Part shown: piece by piece, positions 18,555 through 28,200 of the stretch
How the letters are laid out: each line of letters begins with the position of its first letter
Position numbering within the stretch: the stretch's first letter is position 1
Source: an uncultured Clostridia bacterium
GTDB lineage: Bacteria > Bacillota > Clostridia > TANB77 > CAG-508
Direction of reading: 5' to 3'
Assembly (NCBI GenBank): GCA_934122155.1
Contig: CAKOVX010000002.1
Coordinates: forward strand, 118,815-182,814
DNA length: 64,000 nt
Translations under genes and position numbers: made by a program
The notes under the pieces: model-generated
Seen by the model: the letters and a program-made list of their open reading frames with translations, nothing else
The model's database searches: none
Told to the model about the DNA's origin: nothing

Positions 18555-19895
18555 CTAAATCCAAAGACTGAAGCGGTAGCAGTCGTTTTTTGAGCAATAC
18601 CGCCATCCAACTGGAGCATTAGAGCTTAGTTGGACACAATTACCTCCTCGAAGAGCACAAGGAACGCCAGAGTTTCCAGTATATTCCAATGTCCATTCAT
18701 ATACATTTCCAGCCAAGTCATATATATTCATTTTTTTACATGTATCACTTGCTCCTGTTGTTAATAATATTAAATTACTATTTGAGGTTGCTTGTACTTT
18801 TGTACTTATTCCATTTGTATATGTTACACAATTTGCTAATGCAACATTATAATTGTACCATACTCCATCGTTCTCATATTTTCCTCTATTTATTGTAAAA
18901 CTTGAATTATAATAATTTCCCCAGTCTTTACTATCAGTCATAAATGCACTTTGTATCGTCGCTAATGCTGTTCCTTTTTCTACTTCTTTCACTTCTATAT
19001 GTTTAAACACTAAATACCACTGTATTCCAAACATTAGACTACTTGTATAGCTTTTTTCTGTTGATAATTGACTTACTAATGTTTGTGCTTGGCTACATGT
19101 TACGTAAGCATATGGATATACTGGTTTAGCTACCGTTCCTGCTTTTGATATTGGTGCTACTGTTGGTGTTCCGTTTGCTGTTCTATTTGTTTCTATTCCA
19201 GCTTCATATCTTCCTAGCCAAAAGCCTCCATTTTCATATACACTTTTTAACATTTTTTGTTTTAGTTTGGTATATTGTGTGCTTGTTAATCCTGTTGTTG
19301 CATTTGAGTAGTATATGTCTGAATAGTCTGCAATTTTATAATACTCTGTATATTTATGTAAGCAATATTCTATTTTATTATAATCTTCTGAATTTACTGG
19401 CTTTTGATCTTCCGCTTTTGTTTTTGTATTATATTTTGAATTATTATATAAACTCTTTGGTACTTCTATCCATACATATTGATTTCCTATTGCGTCTTCT
19501 ATTACTAATCCATTATCCAAATCTGTCCCATCTACTTTTGTAAATGTTGTGTCTGGATAATATGGTGCTGTATCTTCTGTTGGGCTTGCTGGCGTTGTAG
19601 GTTTTTCTGGCTTGGCTGGTTCTTCAGTATTTCCTCCAGTTGATCCACCATTTGAATCTATTTCTCCATTTAAGTCATCTATTAGCTCATTAAGCTTAGT
19701 TAAATTTGAATTTATTCCATTATTTATATTATTCTTGGTCTCTTTTGACTTGTTTATTATTCCTTCATCACCAAATACTGCACTTATTGTTATACCTGCT
19801 AATATAAGTAAAACTGCTATTGTTACAACAAGTACTGTTAGGGTTACACCTTTTTTTGATTTATAATTTAAAGTTTCTCTTTTAAATTTTTTCAC
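18555..19895 (-). CDS. Pilin-like N-terminus plus FGE-sulfatase/C-type-lectin-fold protein, C-terminus frameshifted
   Basis: A 446-residue secreted protein. Residues ~16-42 (KKGVTLTVLVVTIAVLLILAG) form a type IV pilin-like hydrophobic helix after a Lys-Gly, but the usual Glu5 is absent. A short coiled stretch and a Pro/Glu/Thr linker (~85-110) follow, then a formylglycine-generating-enzyme-type (SUMF1) domain with WLGRYEAGI, NIYDLAGNVYEWTLE, ALRGGN and GWRYC. The read frame ends in NDCYRFSLWI. Removing one A from the A6 run at 18586-18591 restores the family's typical ending (SVFGFRAAIYK) and moves the stop to 18536. So this copy is frameshifted at the very end, or the run is miscalled. The GTG start follows AAGGAGAGG. 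No pilus assembly genes are nearby. Confidence 0.85.
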   Translation of the reverse strand: MKKFKRETLNYKSKKGVTLTVLVVTIAVLLILAGITISAVFGDEGIINKSKETKNNINNGINSNLTKLNELIDDLNGEIDSNGGSTGGNTEEPAKPEKPTTPASPTEDTAPYYPDTTFTKVDGTDLDNGLVIEDAIGNQYVWIEVPKSLYNNSKYNTKTKAEDQKPVNSEDYNKIEYCLHKYTEYYKIADYSDIYYSNATTGLTSTQYTKLKQKMLKSVYENGGFWLGRYEAGIETNRTANGTPTVAPISKAGTVAKPVYPYAYVTCSQAQTLVSQLSTEKSYTSSLMFGIQWYLVFKHIEVKEVEKGTALATIQSAFMTDSKDWGNYYNSSFTINRGKYENDGVWYNYNVALANCVTYTNGISTKVQATSNSNLILLTTGASDTCKKMNIYDLAGNVYEWTLEYTGNSGVPCALRGGNCVQLSSNAPVGWRYCSKNDCYRFSLWI

Positions 19896-19912
19896 TTGTA
19901 CCTCTCCTTTGT

Positions 19913-19929
19913 ATTAACTTTAAGTTAAT
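19913..19929. promoter_or_regulatory. 17-bp palindrome at the start of the pilin/FGE transcript
   Basis: ATTAACTT-T-AAGTTAAT is a perfect inverted repeat directly downstream of the -10 box, overlapping the expected transcription start. This is the classic position for a repressor operator, or for a hairpin at the 5' end of the mRNA. Confidence 0.45.
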
Positions 19930-19956
19930 AGTAGCATAATACTTTTTGCTTTTCAA
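19928..19956 (-). promoter_or_regulatory. Sigma-A promoter for the pilin/FGE gene
   Basis: On the minus strand, TTGAAA (19956-19951) and TACTAT (19933-19928) are 17 bp apart and lie just ahead of the ribosome binding site. Confidence 0.6.
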
Positions 19957-19982
19957 TAGATTAAATTAAATTTTTATGTAAA

Positions 19983-20022
19983 AAAAGAAACTCTATAAGA
20001 TGTTTCTTATAGAATTTCTTTT
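19983..20022 (-). terminator. Terminator after the adhesin operon
   Basis: AAAGAAACTCTATAAGA pairs with TCTTATAGAATTTCTTT (one mismatch) around a 4-nt loop, directly after the stop codon of the second adhesin gene. Confidence 0.75.
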
Positions 20023-20030
20023 ATTAGTTG

Positions 20031-23000
20031 TTATTTTTTTAGTACTTTTTTCTTAATGAATACTGCTGCTCCAACTATAATTGCTAATACTGCAACTCCT
20101 AGTCCAAAGTATAAGTAAGTATCACCAAATGGTGGTAAAATTACTATTCTTTCTGCTGCACTTGCATCTGGTTCTTGTGGCACTTCACTAGGTTTTTGGT
20201 TTCCTTGTATTGAGAATGCCATTCTTCTACCAACATCATTTGATATTGATACAATTTCAGATGTGTTTCTGTATACTAAATCGTCTTCCTCATTTTGTGC
20301 AGTAATTGTTTGTGTTAGTATTAATTGAGTTCTTGCATATGTATTTGAGTTGTTCTTTGTGCTTGATGTTAATGGAATTAATTTTTTGTTTAATGATGTA
20401 GTAGTAATTATTGTATTGTATTTTGTTAATTCCTTTTCTACGTCGCTACTTACATATCCATTAGATTTAATATCATTTGCTGAAGTTGATTTCCATGCCC
20501 ATTCTGTTTTGTTGTTTGCATCTCTATATTTTAGGTTGTTAGCTACATAGTCTATTAGTACATCTGCTGATGTTTTTACTATTGAACTTGTATCTTTTAC
20601 TTTTCCTGTATAGTAGAAGCTCTTATCCTTGTAGTCTACTTCACCAACGTTTGTTACTGTTATATCATAAGTTGCTTGAATTGTTGCTCCATGTGTTAAT
20701 TCTTTGTCTATTGTTGGTTGAATTAATCCGTTTTTATCTTTAGCTACTATATTCTTTACTCTGTTTAATACATCTTCTCTAAATTTATTGTAGTTGTTGT
20801 ATGTTGCATAGTAATTATCTTTTTGTAGTTCTGTCAAATTATATGATTTCTTTGGTTGCCAAATTAAATTGCTTACGCTTTCATTTGCATCAAATAATAC
20901 ATTTTGATTTGCTAAAACTATTTTTAAATTACTTACTTGTTTATTTAGCTCTAGTTGTGCTTTTGGTCTTTCAGCTAAACCAAAGTCTACATTTTGTATG
21001 CTGTATTTACCATTTATGTCATTTCCGTTTATATAGTTAATATTGTTGTATCCGTTATTACTGTTTTCATCTCTATCACTATTTGTTCTGTTGTATTCAC
21101 CTTCTACTGCTATTACCCCTGTTTCAGCTATCATTTGCAAATTATTATTTTTTATTGTTTTATCATTATTAAGATTATTAGCCATTTCATATTTCATGCT
21201 TCCGCTTGAATAGTTGTTTACTTTTTCTCTGTATGACCAAATATCTTTTGCGTCTGAATAATTTGTATTTGTAGCATCAGCTTTAGTAATATCATATCCA
21301 TAAGTTGCTGTTTCATTTTGTGTTTCTGTATTAGTATAGCCTCTATATGTAACATCAGTTCCTAGGTTAGTTTTTCCAGCTTGGTCTATTCCAGCTTGGT
21401 AAGTTGTTGATTTATAATCTTGACCATTATAGCCTTTGGCTGTTGCAGATACATTTCCACCATAAGTGAATCTAATAATATAGTTTCCTGGTATAAAGCC
21501 TTCAAATTGGTATTGACCCTTTGAATCACTTTCCATTGAAGTTTTTTGCATAACTGCTGGAGTTTTTAATTCTCCATCTACAACTTCATACATTTCAACT
21601 TTTATACCTTCGATTACTCTTTCTTTTGAGTCTCTGATTCCATTTGCTATTACAGCATCTGTTCCAGCGGCTTTAGTGTTTCTTTCATCTTCCCATACCA
21701 TACCACTTATAGTTCTCTTTAAAGCATTATCAACATATACTCTAATTCCTTTTGCATGATCTGTGTCATCTTCAAAGTTATGTTCATATCTGCCTTCTTT
21801 TAATCCACTATTGCTAAAGTTACCTGGTTTAGAATCATAATCAATAATTCCTGCTGCATTTTTAGAGTTTCTTTCAACTCCATTTGGTAATTGTATACCA
21901 TCACTATAATATGTTGTGTATCCATTAATTTCTGCAATGTTATGTTTTTCACTATCTATATCTACTTTATTAGCTTTTTCATTTACTTTAAATGTTAAGT
22001 ATAAGTAGCCTGTTTCACCAGCATTTAATTTTTTATCTGATAATCCGTCTAAATAAACTCTGTCATATCCTCTTAAGCTATATTTAGATTCTGATGGATA
22101 TTGGCCTTTTTGATCGCTTGTAGCTGTTTTAAACTTTCCTTCTCCTACTTTTGATTTTCCTGTCAAAACATTGTAGTATTCATCTGGAGTTAAGCTTACA
22201 TCATCATACATTGCCCATGAATATTCTGGTACATACTCATAAGTATCATCATAATAATCAACTACTTCGTCTATTCTTGTTAATATACTTTGTGATTGGT
22301 TTCTTATTGCAATTTTGTATGTTATATATACTTCAAGTTTGTTTTCTCCACTATATTCATAATCTGATGGATATAATGCTCTATTATATGAACCTCCATA
22401 ATATGAATCATAGTCTTCTATTCTTGTTTGAATTTCCCAATAATCATTAGTATCACGTTTGTCATATTGATATGTTTCTGTTTTGCCATTTATCTTAATT
22501 GTAGCTTTGTACACATCTTTTTGTAACGCCATATCTGATAATTGTCTTCTCCACAATCCACAGTTTACAAATAGTTGTCCTTCATAAACATTTTGATAAC
22601 TAATTGGACCTTTTGATTGTGCCCATTTACCATAATATTGTACTTCTCTTTCTAGTCCAGCAGGGTCTAATGCATCACCTTTTACACCATTTTTGCTTAA
22701 ATAAGTATTTGCATATGTTGTTACTCCACTAGCATATGTTCCATTTGCATAACTGTTGTTAGGGTATTTGTTACCACTCTTTATTCTTGTTGTAAAGTAA
22801 TCATATGCTGGGTATTGATCAAATGTATCTAATTTATCTAAAGTAGATTCTTGATTTTTTGTATATGCACTTATTTTACAGTCTTCTATAAATTGTAGTT
22901 TTTTCCAAATTTGCTCGTCATCTCCAGCTATGTCTTTATATGCTTCTTGCATATTTTGTGGATATTGGTGTGTTTTGTCAATGTACTCTTTAATTGATTT

Positions 23001-25202
23001 ATTTATTATTCCCTCTTTAAATTCGTCTGATTCTATTATTTTTCCGTCTTTTACTGTTAAGTATGTATCAATAAATTGTTTTTTAGCATCATATACATAT
23101 TTACCATTCTCATTTAGTGTGAATCCTGCTAATTCGTATACTGTATATACTTCATTATAGTATTTTCCATCTATCTTCTTTAATTTTTCTAATGAGTTGC
23201 TTGATACATAGTTTGTTGGTGTAGAACCTATTGAACGGAAACTTTGGTCATATGCCTTTCTCTCGTCTTCGTCCTCTGTTGCTTTAGAAGTGGTGTTCCA
23301 TATTTCGTTTGTAACAACAGAACTATATTGTTTATTTCTTACTACTTCATCTACTGTTTTTCCACTTGCACCTTCTAAGTATTCTGTTGGCATATATGTT
23401 TGTCCATTGTATGTGAATTTTACAATATAATTTTTAGTTGTGTCTACTCCTCTAAATTCATAATATCCATTTTCATCAGTTAATGTTGGGTTTGTTCTAC
23501 GTGTATAATCATTTGGGTCATTTAAAATTGCTAATATTTCTTCTGTGTTTTGTTTTTGTAATATACTTGGTTGTTCTTGTACTAGTGTAGCTAGTTTAGC
23601 TAATTCTAATGTGTTATCATCTTTAACTTCATATAATGTAACTTCAATATTTTTTAGTTTGTGGTCTTCATTTGAAAGTCTTCCATCTGCTCCATTGTCT
23701 TTGCCTGACATAATATCTTCAAATACAAAACCTCCAATTTTCATTGTTGTGCAGAATAAGTCTCCATTTTTCATAGTAAGATCATACTCTTCTTGTACCA
23801 AACTTCTTTTTTGATATTCTATTGATACACCATTTTGTGAATCATTTGTCCAGCCTAATGTTGCTTTTCTTCCTAAGCAATCACTGCAACTATATGTATG
23901 TTCATGTGTATTTCCTTCACTATCTTCCCAAGTATCTGTATGTGTATGGTAATTTACTGTTCCTTTGCAATAATCGTCAACAAAGTATTGACCAGCTTCT
24001 CTCAGACATATTTCCATTTCACATTTTAAATATGAAAATTGTATATGTAATTTTAAGCCTCCAACTATTTTTTCTGGTAACTCAAATTCTACATAAAATT
24101 CTTCTCCAGGTTGTGGAAATGCTTTTTCATATGCTAAATAATCAATGCAATTCTTGTTGTAAGCTCCTATTCCCCTATCCCAGTTGCTAAAAAATGTAGA
24201 TTCATCCTTTTCTTTGCCCTCATTATATACTTTTCTAAGTTGACCTAGTACTATAATGTTTTTTAAGTCTATTTTTTGGCCTTCTGCATCTAGTAAATAC
24301 ATATCAGAAATTCCACCAAAAGATCTTCCTGCTTCTTGTCCGCTCCATTGATGTCCTGAAACATAATCAATTTTGAATGGTCCTAATTTACCAACTCTGT
24401 CAATTTTATCAATACTTAAAGTTGTTTCTTCTCCTGATAATAATGAGTTTGGTTTTACTCCTGTTTTTCCGTAAGAATCAGATGTTTCATCTGTTTCTAC
24501 TTCCATTATTTTTTCATAAAAATCTTTGTATAATCTAGCTGCTTTTAATAGTCTTGCTCCATCTGGTTTGTTCATACTAGTTTCATTACTATATCTGTTA
24601 TATACATTTTGATCTACTAATTGTGATTGCCATATAGCTTGTTGTTTTGATGGCGCCCATTCAGATTCTGAAATTCCATCTCTATTGTTTAAAATATATG
24701 ATGCTATATAAGCAATATCATATAAGTTATCATATGTTACTCCATCTTTTCCTTTAAAACTAGATGATTCTGTATAGTCTTTTCCAACACATCTATAATA
24801 TGTATCACTATAATATTGCCTATATGTGTCAACATTGTCTGCTTCACCACATGACTCATAGCTAGTATCTTTAGTATTATTTACTATTGTCTGAATTGCA
24901 TTTTTTGTTCTATATTCTTCCGTATTTGCCATTGCTATTTTGGTACCTGGTTGTACGCAATACACTTCTGTGTTAGTTTCATCAGATACTGGCATCCACA
25001 TTTGGCTTCCTAAATGTTTCATTGAAGTTAGTCTAATTAGGTTATGTTTCTCTTTAAGTGCTGAACTATTAGAAGTGGTCACTTTGCCATTTGATATTAT
25101 AGTATTTTTTACTGGTACTGCTATACTAATTAAAAATATTAACCCAGCCATCATAGCTATACTTAATGTTAAGTATTTTAATATTTTAAATGTTTTTTTC
25201 AT
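20031..25202 (-). CDS. Giant surface adhesin with thioester domain and SdrD B-like domains
   Basis: A 1723-residue exported protein with a signal segment (~10-30) and one C-terminal membrane helix plus KKKVLKK. Residues ~60-200 fit a thioester domain: YCVQPG supplies Cys82, and KQQAIWQSQ, matching the TQxAIW motif, supplies Gln187. Such domains bind host proteins covalently in Gram-positive adhesins. A His/Cys-rich patch follows (HTHTDTW...HEHTYSCSDC, ~419-442). SdrD B-like beta domains start at ~488 (GGFVFEDIMSGKDNGADGRL) and ~1170 (ISGMVWEDERNTKAAGTDAV). The wall-anchor region reads ILPPFGDTYLYFGLG where LPxTG would be expected. It is the second gene of a two-gene operon, 20 nt after another giant protein gene, with GGAGG before the ATG. 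Ligands are unknown. Confidence 0.87.
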   Translation of the reverse strand: MKKTFKILKYLTLSIAMMAGLIFLISIAVPVKNTIISNGKVTTSNSSALKEKHNLIRLTSMKHLGSQMWMPVSDETNTEVYCVQPGTKIAMANTEEYRTKNAIQTIVNNTKDTSYESCGEADNVDTYRQYYSDTYYRCVGKDYTESSSFKGKDGVTYDNLYDIAYIASYILNNRDGISESEWAPSKQQAIWQSQLVDQNVYNRYSNETSMNKPDGARLLKAARLYKDFYEKIMEVETDETSDSYGKTGVKPNSLLSGEETTLSIDKIDRVGKLGPFKIDYVSGHQWSGQEAGRSFGGISDMYLLDAEGQKIDLKNIIVLGQLRKVYNEGKEKDESTFFSNWDRGIGAYNKNCIDYLAYEKAFPQPGEEFYVEFELPEKIVGGLKLHIQFSYLKCEMEICLREAGQYFVDDYCKGTVNYHTHTDTWEDSEGNTHEHTYSCSDCLGRKATLGWTNDSQNGVSIEYQKRSLVQEEYDLTMKNGDLFCTTMKIGGFVFEDIMSGKDNGADGRLSNEDHKLKNIEVTLYEVKDDNTLELAKLATLVQEQPSILQKQNTEEILAILNDPNDYTRRTNPTLTDENGYYEFRGVDTTKNYIVKFTYNGQTYMPTEYLEGASGKTVDEVVRNKQYSSVVTNEIWNTTSKATEDEDERKAYDQSFRSIGSTPTNYVSSNSLEKLKKIDGKYYNEVYTVYELAGFTLNENGKYVYDAKKQFIDTYLTVKDGKIIESDEFKEGIINKSIKEYIDKTHQYPQNMQEAYKDIAGDDEQIWKKLQFIEDCKISAYTKNQESTLDKLDTFDQYPAYDYFTTRIKSGNKYPNNSYANGTYASGVTTYANTYLSKNGVKGDALDPAGLEREVQYYGKWAQSKGPISYQNVYEGQLFVNCGLWRRQLSDMALQKDVYKATIKINGKTETYQYDKRDTNDYWEIQTRIEDYDSYYGGSYNRALYPSDYEYSGENKLEVYITYKIAIRNQSQSILTRIDEVVDYYDDTYEYVPEYSWAMYDDVSLTPDEYYNVLTGKSKVGEGKFKTATSDQKGQYPSESKYSLRGYDRVYLDGLSDKKLNAGETGYLYLTFKVNEKANKVDIDSEKHNIAEINGYTTYYSDGIQLPNGVERNSKNAAGIIDYDSKPGNFSNSGLKEGRYEHNFEDDTDHAKGIRVYVDNALKRTISGMVWEDERNTKAAGTDAVIANGIRDSKERVIEGIKVEMYEVVDGELKTPAVMQKTSMESDSKGQYQFEGFIPGNYIIRFTYGGNVSATAKGYNGQDYKSTTYQAGIDQAGKTNLGTDVTYRGYTNTETQNETATYGYDITKADATNTNYSDAKDIWSYREKVNNYSSGSMKYEMANNLNNDKTIKNNNLQMIAETGVIAVEGEYNRTNSDRDENSNNGYNNINYINGNDINGKYSIQNVDFGLAERPKAQLELNKQVSNLKIVLANQNVLFDANESVSNLIWQPKKSYNLTELQKDNYYATYNNYNKFREDVLNRVKNIVAKDKNGLIQPTIDKELTHGATIQATYDITVTNVGEVDYKDKSFYYTGKVKDTSSIVKTSADVLIDYVANNLKYRDANNKTEWAWKSTSANDIKSNGYVSSDVEKELTKYNTIITTTSLNKKLIPLTSSTKNNSNTYARTQLILTQTITAQNEEDDLVYRNTSEIVSISNDVGRRMAFSIQGNQKPSEVPQEPDASAAERIVILPPFGDTYLYFGLGVAVLAIIVGAAVFIKKKVLKK

Positions 25203-25222
25203 TTTGTTCCTCCTTTCTTTAA

Positions 25223-28200
25223 TTATTTTAAAACTCTCTTTTTAATTTCATATATTCCTACTACTAGCATTGCTACAACTGCTATTATAATACCTATATT
25301 TAGCATTATTCTACCAGTTGCTACTGATAATATAATATCAGCTTTTGACATATCGTCTTCTTGCTCTAGCATATTTGCTTCTTTTGAGTCTATATCTGAT
25401 AAGCCTAGTTTATTATAACTTTCATAAATTTCTGCATTATTGTTTATAATAGTTCCTATATTTTTGTCTGTAATATTATAGCTTAATACTAATGTAACTT
25501 CTTTGCTTTCTCCTGGTTTAATTTCAGTTTCTGCTAAGCTTGCATTAAATACAGTTTTGTTATTATCTGCTTTATACCAATTTTTATTTATTTCTGTATT
25601 AAATTTAGCATCTGTTGGTAAGTAGTCTATAACTTTTTTAACATAACCAGGTACTTGTCCTTCATTTGTTACTACTATTTTGTATTCTACTATAATGTTG
25701 CTTTTTCCTATATTTTGCTTTAATACTTCTATTTTTTCTAGTTGTGAATTAGCATATTCATTTACTTTTGTACCTATTGTTGGTGTAGTTAAGGTAATTT
25801 TGCTAATATATTTGTCTAATTTTAAGTCAAATTTTTCTGCTACATATAGTCCAATATCAATATCTCTAGCATTTCCATTTGAAAGTTTTATTGTGTCTGT
25901 AACACCTGCATTTGTTATTTTGCCTTCTAATGTTACTTGTGTATTTATTGCATCTGAATTATAGCTTTCTCCTACATCTTTCTTTTGATATTCTGTAATA
26001 CTATATTTTCCTGAGTCATATAAGAATACTACTAAATATTCATCTGCCCTTAAATTTGAAAATTCATAAGTACCATTTGCTGCTGTTGTTGTTACTTTTC
26101 TTTCTCCTGTGTCAACATCTTTTACAACTGCACTATTGTTTTTGTATATTAGCATTACATTTACACCAGAAAGTAATTCTTCGTTTTCTTCTCTTTCTCC
26201 GTTTTTATTACTATCTACCCAAGCTGTTCCTGTAATTTTATATCTGTTATTTTGGTTTGGATTATCTGGGTTGTTTGGATCTTCTGCCTCACCTGTGTTA
26301 GGGTTTGTATGTGCTGATGATACATATTCTATATAGTTACTTACAGAGTTTAGTTCTATTACTGGTGTTTGAAGTGATTGTACTGTTGCTTTATTTGTTA
26401 CTTGTCTTCCATTTTTTTCATCTGCATTAAGGGTTCCTGCCACTTTTAATGTAATTGATATTTTAGCTTGTGTTGGTAGAGTGTTAATTGTTATTGTTAC
26501 TGTATTAGAGCTTTTATCATATTTAATATGTTCAGTTCCTTCATAATTTGGTAAATCTGTACATTCAATTGTTACACTACCATTTTTAAATTGTACTCCA
26601 TCTGGTAATTGGTCTTTAAATACTATATTGTTTTGTGCTCCACCTGTTGTGTTTATATTAAATTTATATTCAAATTCTTCTTGTTCTTTTACATATACTT
26701 TGTTTGTTTTTAATTGTTCTCCAGATATACCACTTGATTGCATATATATGTATCTTTCATTTGAATATTGTTTTTCTATTCCATCTGCTTCTACATAAAT
26801 TTTAGTAGAATATTTTGCAACAACATCTTTTAAAATAAAGTTAAAGTATAATGTGTTAGTTGCTGTATTATCCATGCTGTCTAATTCTATTATCGCTTCT
26901 TCCGCTGTTCTTGTAACTTTTGCTTCTACTGAATTAAATGCATCCCAATATGCACTTTTAATTTCTGAACTTGTTGGTAATGGTATATGTACCTTTACAT
27001 TATTGATTTTTTGACCAGGCTTAATACTTATTTGATATTCCACCTCTGTATTACTTGAATATACAGCTGATTCTATTGTACTTACTTTATTAGTTAATTT
27101 TTCAAAGTCAGAATCAGTAACTACAAATTTTATTTCATTAGAGTTAACTGGTGCTTGCATATTTTCTGCTGATACTTCTACACTAACTTTTTTCTCTCTA
27201 TTAAAGTCTGCTTTTTTCTTAATATCTGGTTGTAGTTCATATTCTATATTTACTGTTTGACCAGCTTTTATAGAAGATATAGTAATAGGATTATTTAAGT
27301 TGTCAAATTCTCCATTAGTTTCATTATATGCAACTAATGTTACATTCTCTGGTAAATTTACTTTTACTTTTACATTTTCTGCATCCATTTTACTAGTATT
27401 TTTTATAGTAGCAAAAAATCTTGATGTTAAATTATTACCTATAAAATATTGATTGTCCTTTTGATTCATGTTTGTTGTAATTTCAGCTGTTACATTAGCA
27501 GTTTCGCCTGTATATAGTCTTATAAATCCTGCTGTTTTTGTAGTTCCTATTGTAGCTGTTTCTGTTTTGCTATCATAATATACTTTGTATCCAAAACTAC
27601 TGCTATTATCATAAACTAAGTTTGCTGGTATTTCTGCTTTATAACTAAATGTTATTTGTGTTCCTTTTGTTATGTCTCCACCTAATGCAATTAAATAGCT
27701 TTTTACTTTTGTTAAGTCTGTTGGTGTTTCTGTCCAATTGTTTTCAGAATTTATTAAATCTTTAGTAGCTTCTCCATTTGTGCTATAATAAATTTTTACC
27801 TTACTGCTTTCAATTCCAGAAACGGTAATATTGCTTTGTAGTGGCATATCAAATGTGCTTTCTAAGTCTATTGTATCATCTATTTTTTGGTTACCTGCAA
27901 ATGGTAATCTTCCTAATATAAATACATTTGCAATATTACTTTCATCATTATTTGTAATTGTTCCAGTTATTGTAGCTTCTCTTTTTGCACTGTTTACTGG
28001 AATCATTACATCTAATATTGAATCTTCTAAGTTTGTTTTTGTACTACCTGTTGAGTCATATCCACTTATTTGGTTTGTTGTTGTAACTTCTGTTGGTGCA
28101 ACTATATTAACATCTGTTGCAGTTAGCCCTCTTGTATTTGTAGCTCTTGTTTTTAATTGTGCTGTTTCTTCAAATAAGTTAGAGTTTTGGTTTGTATAAT

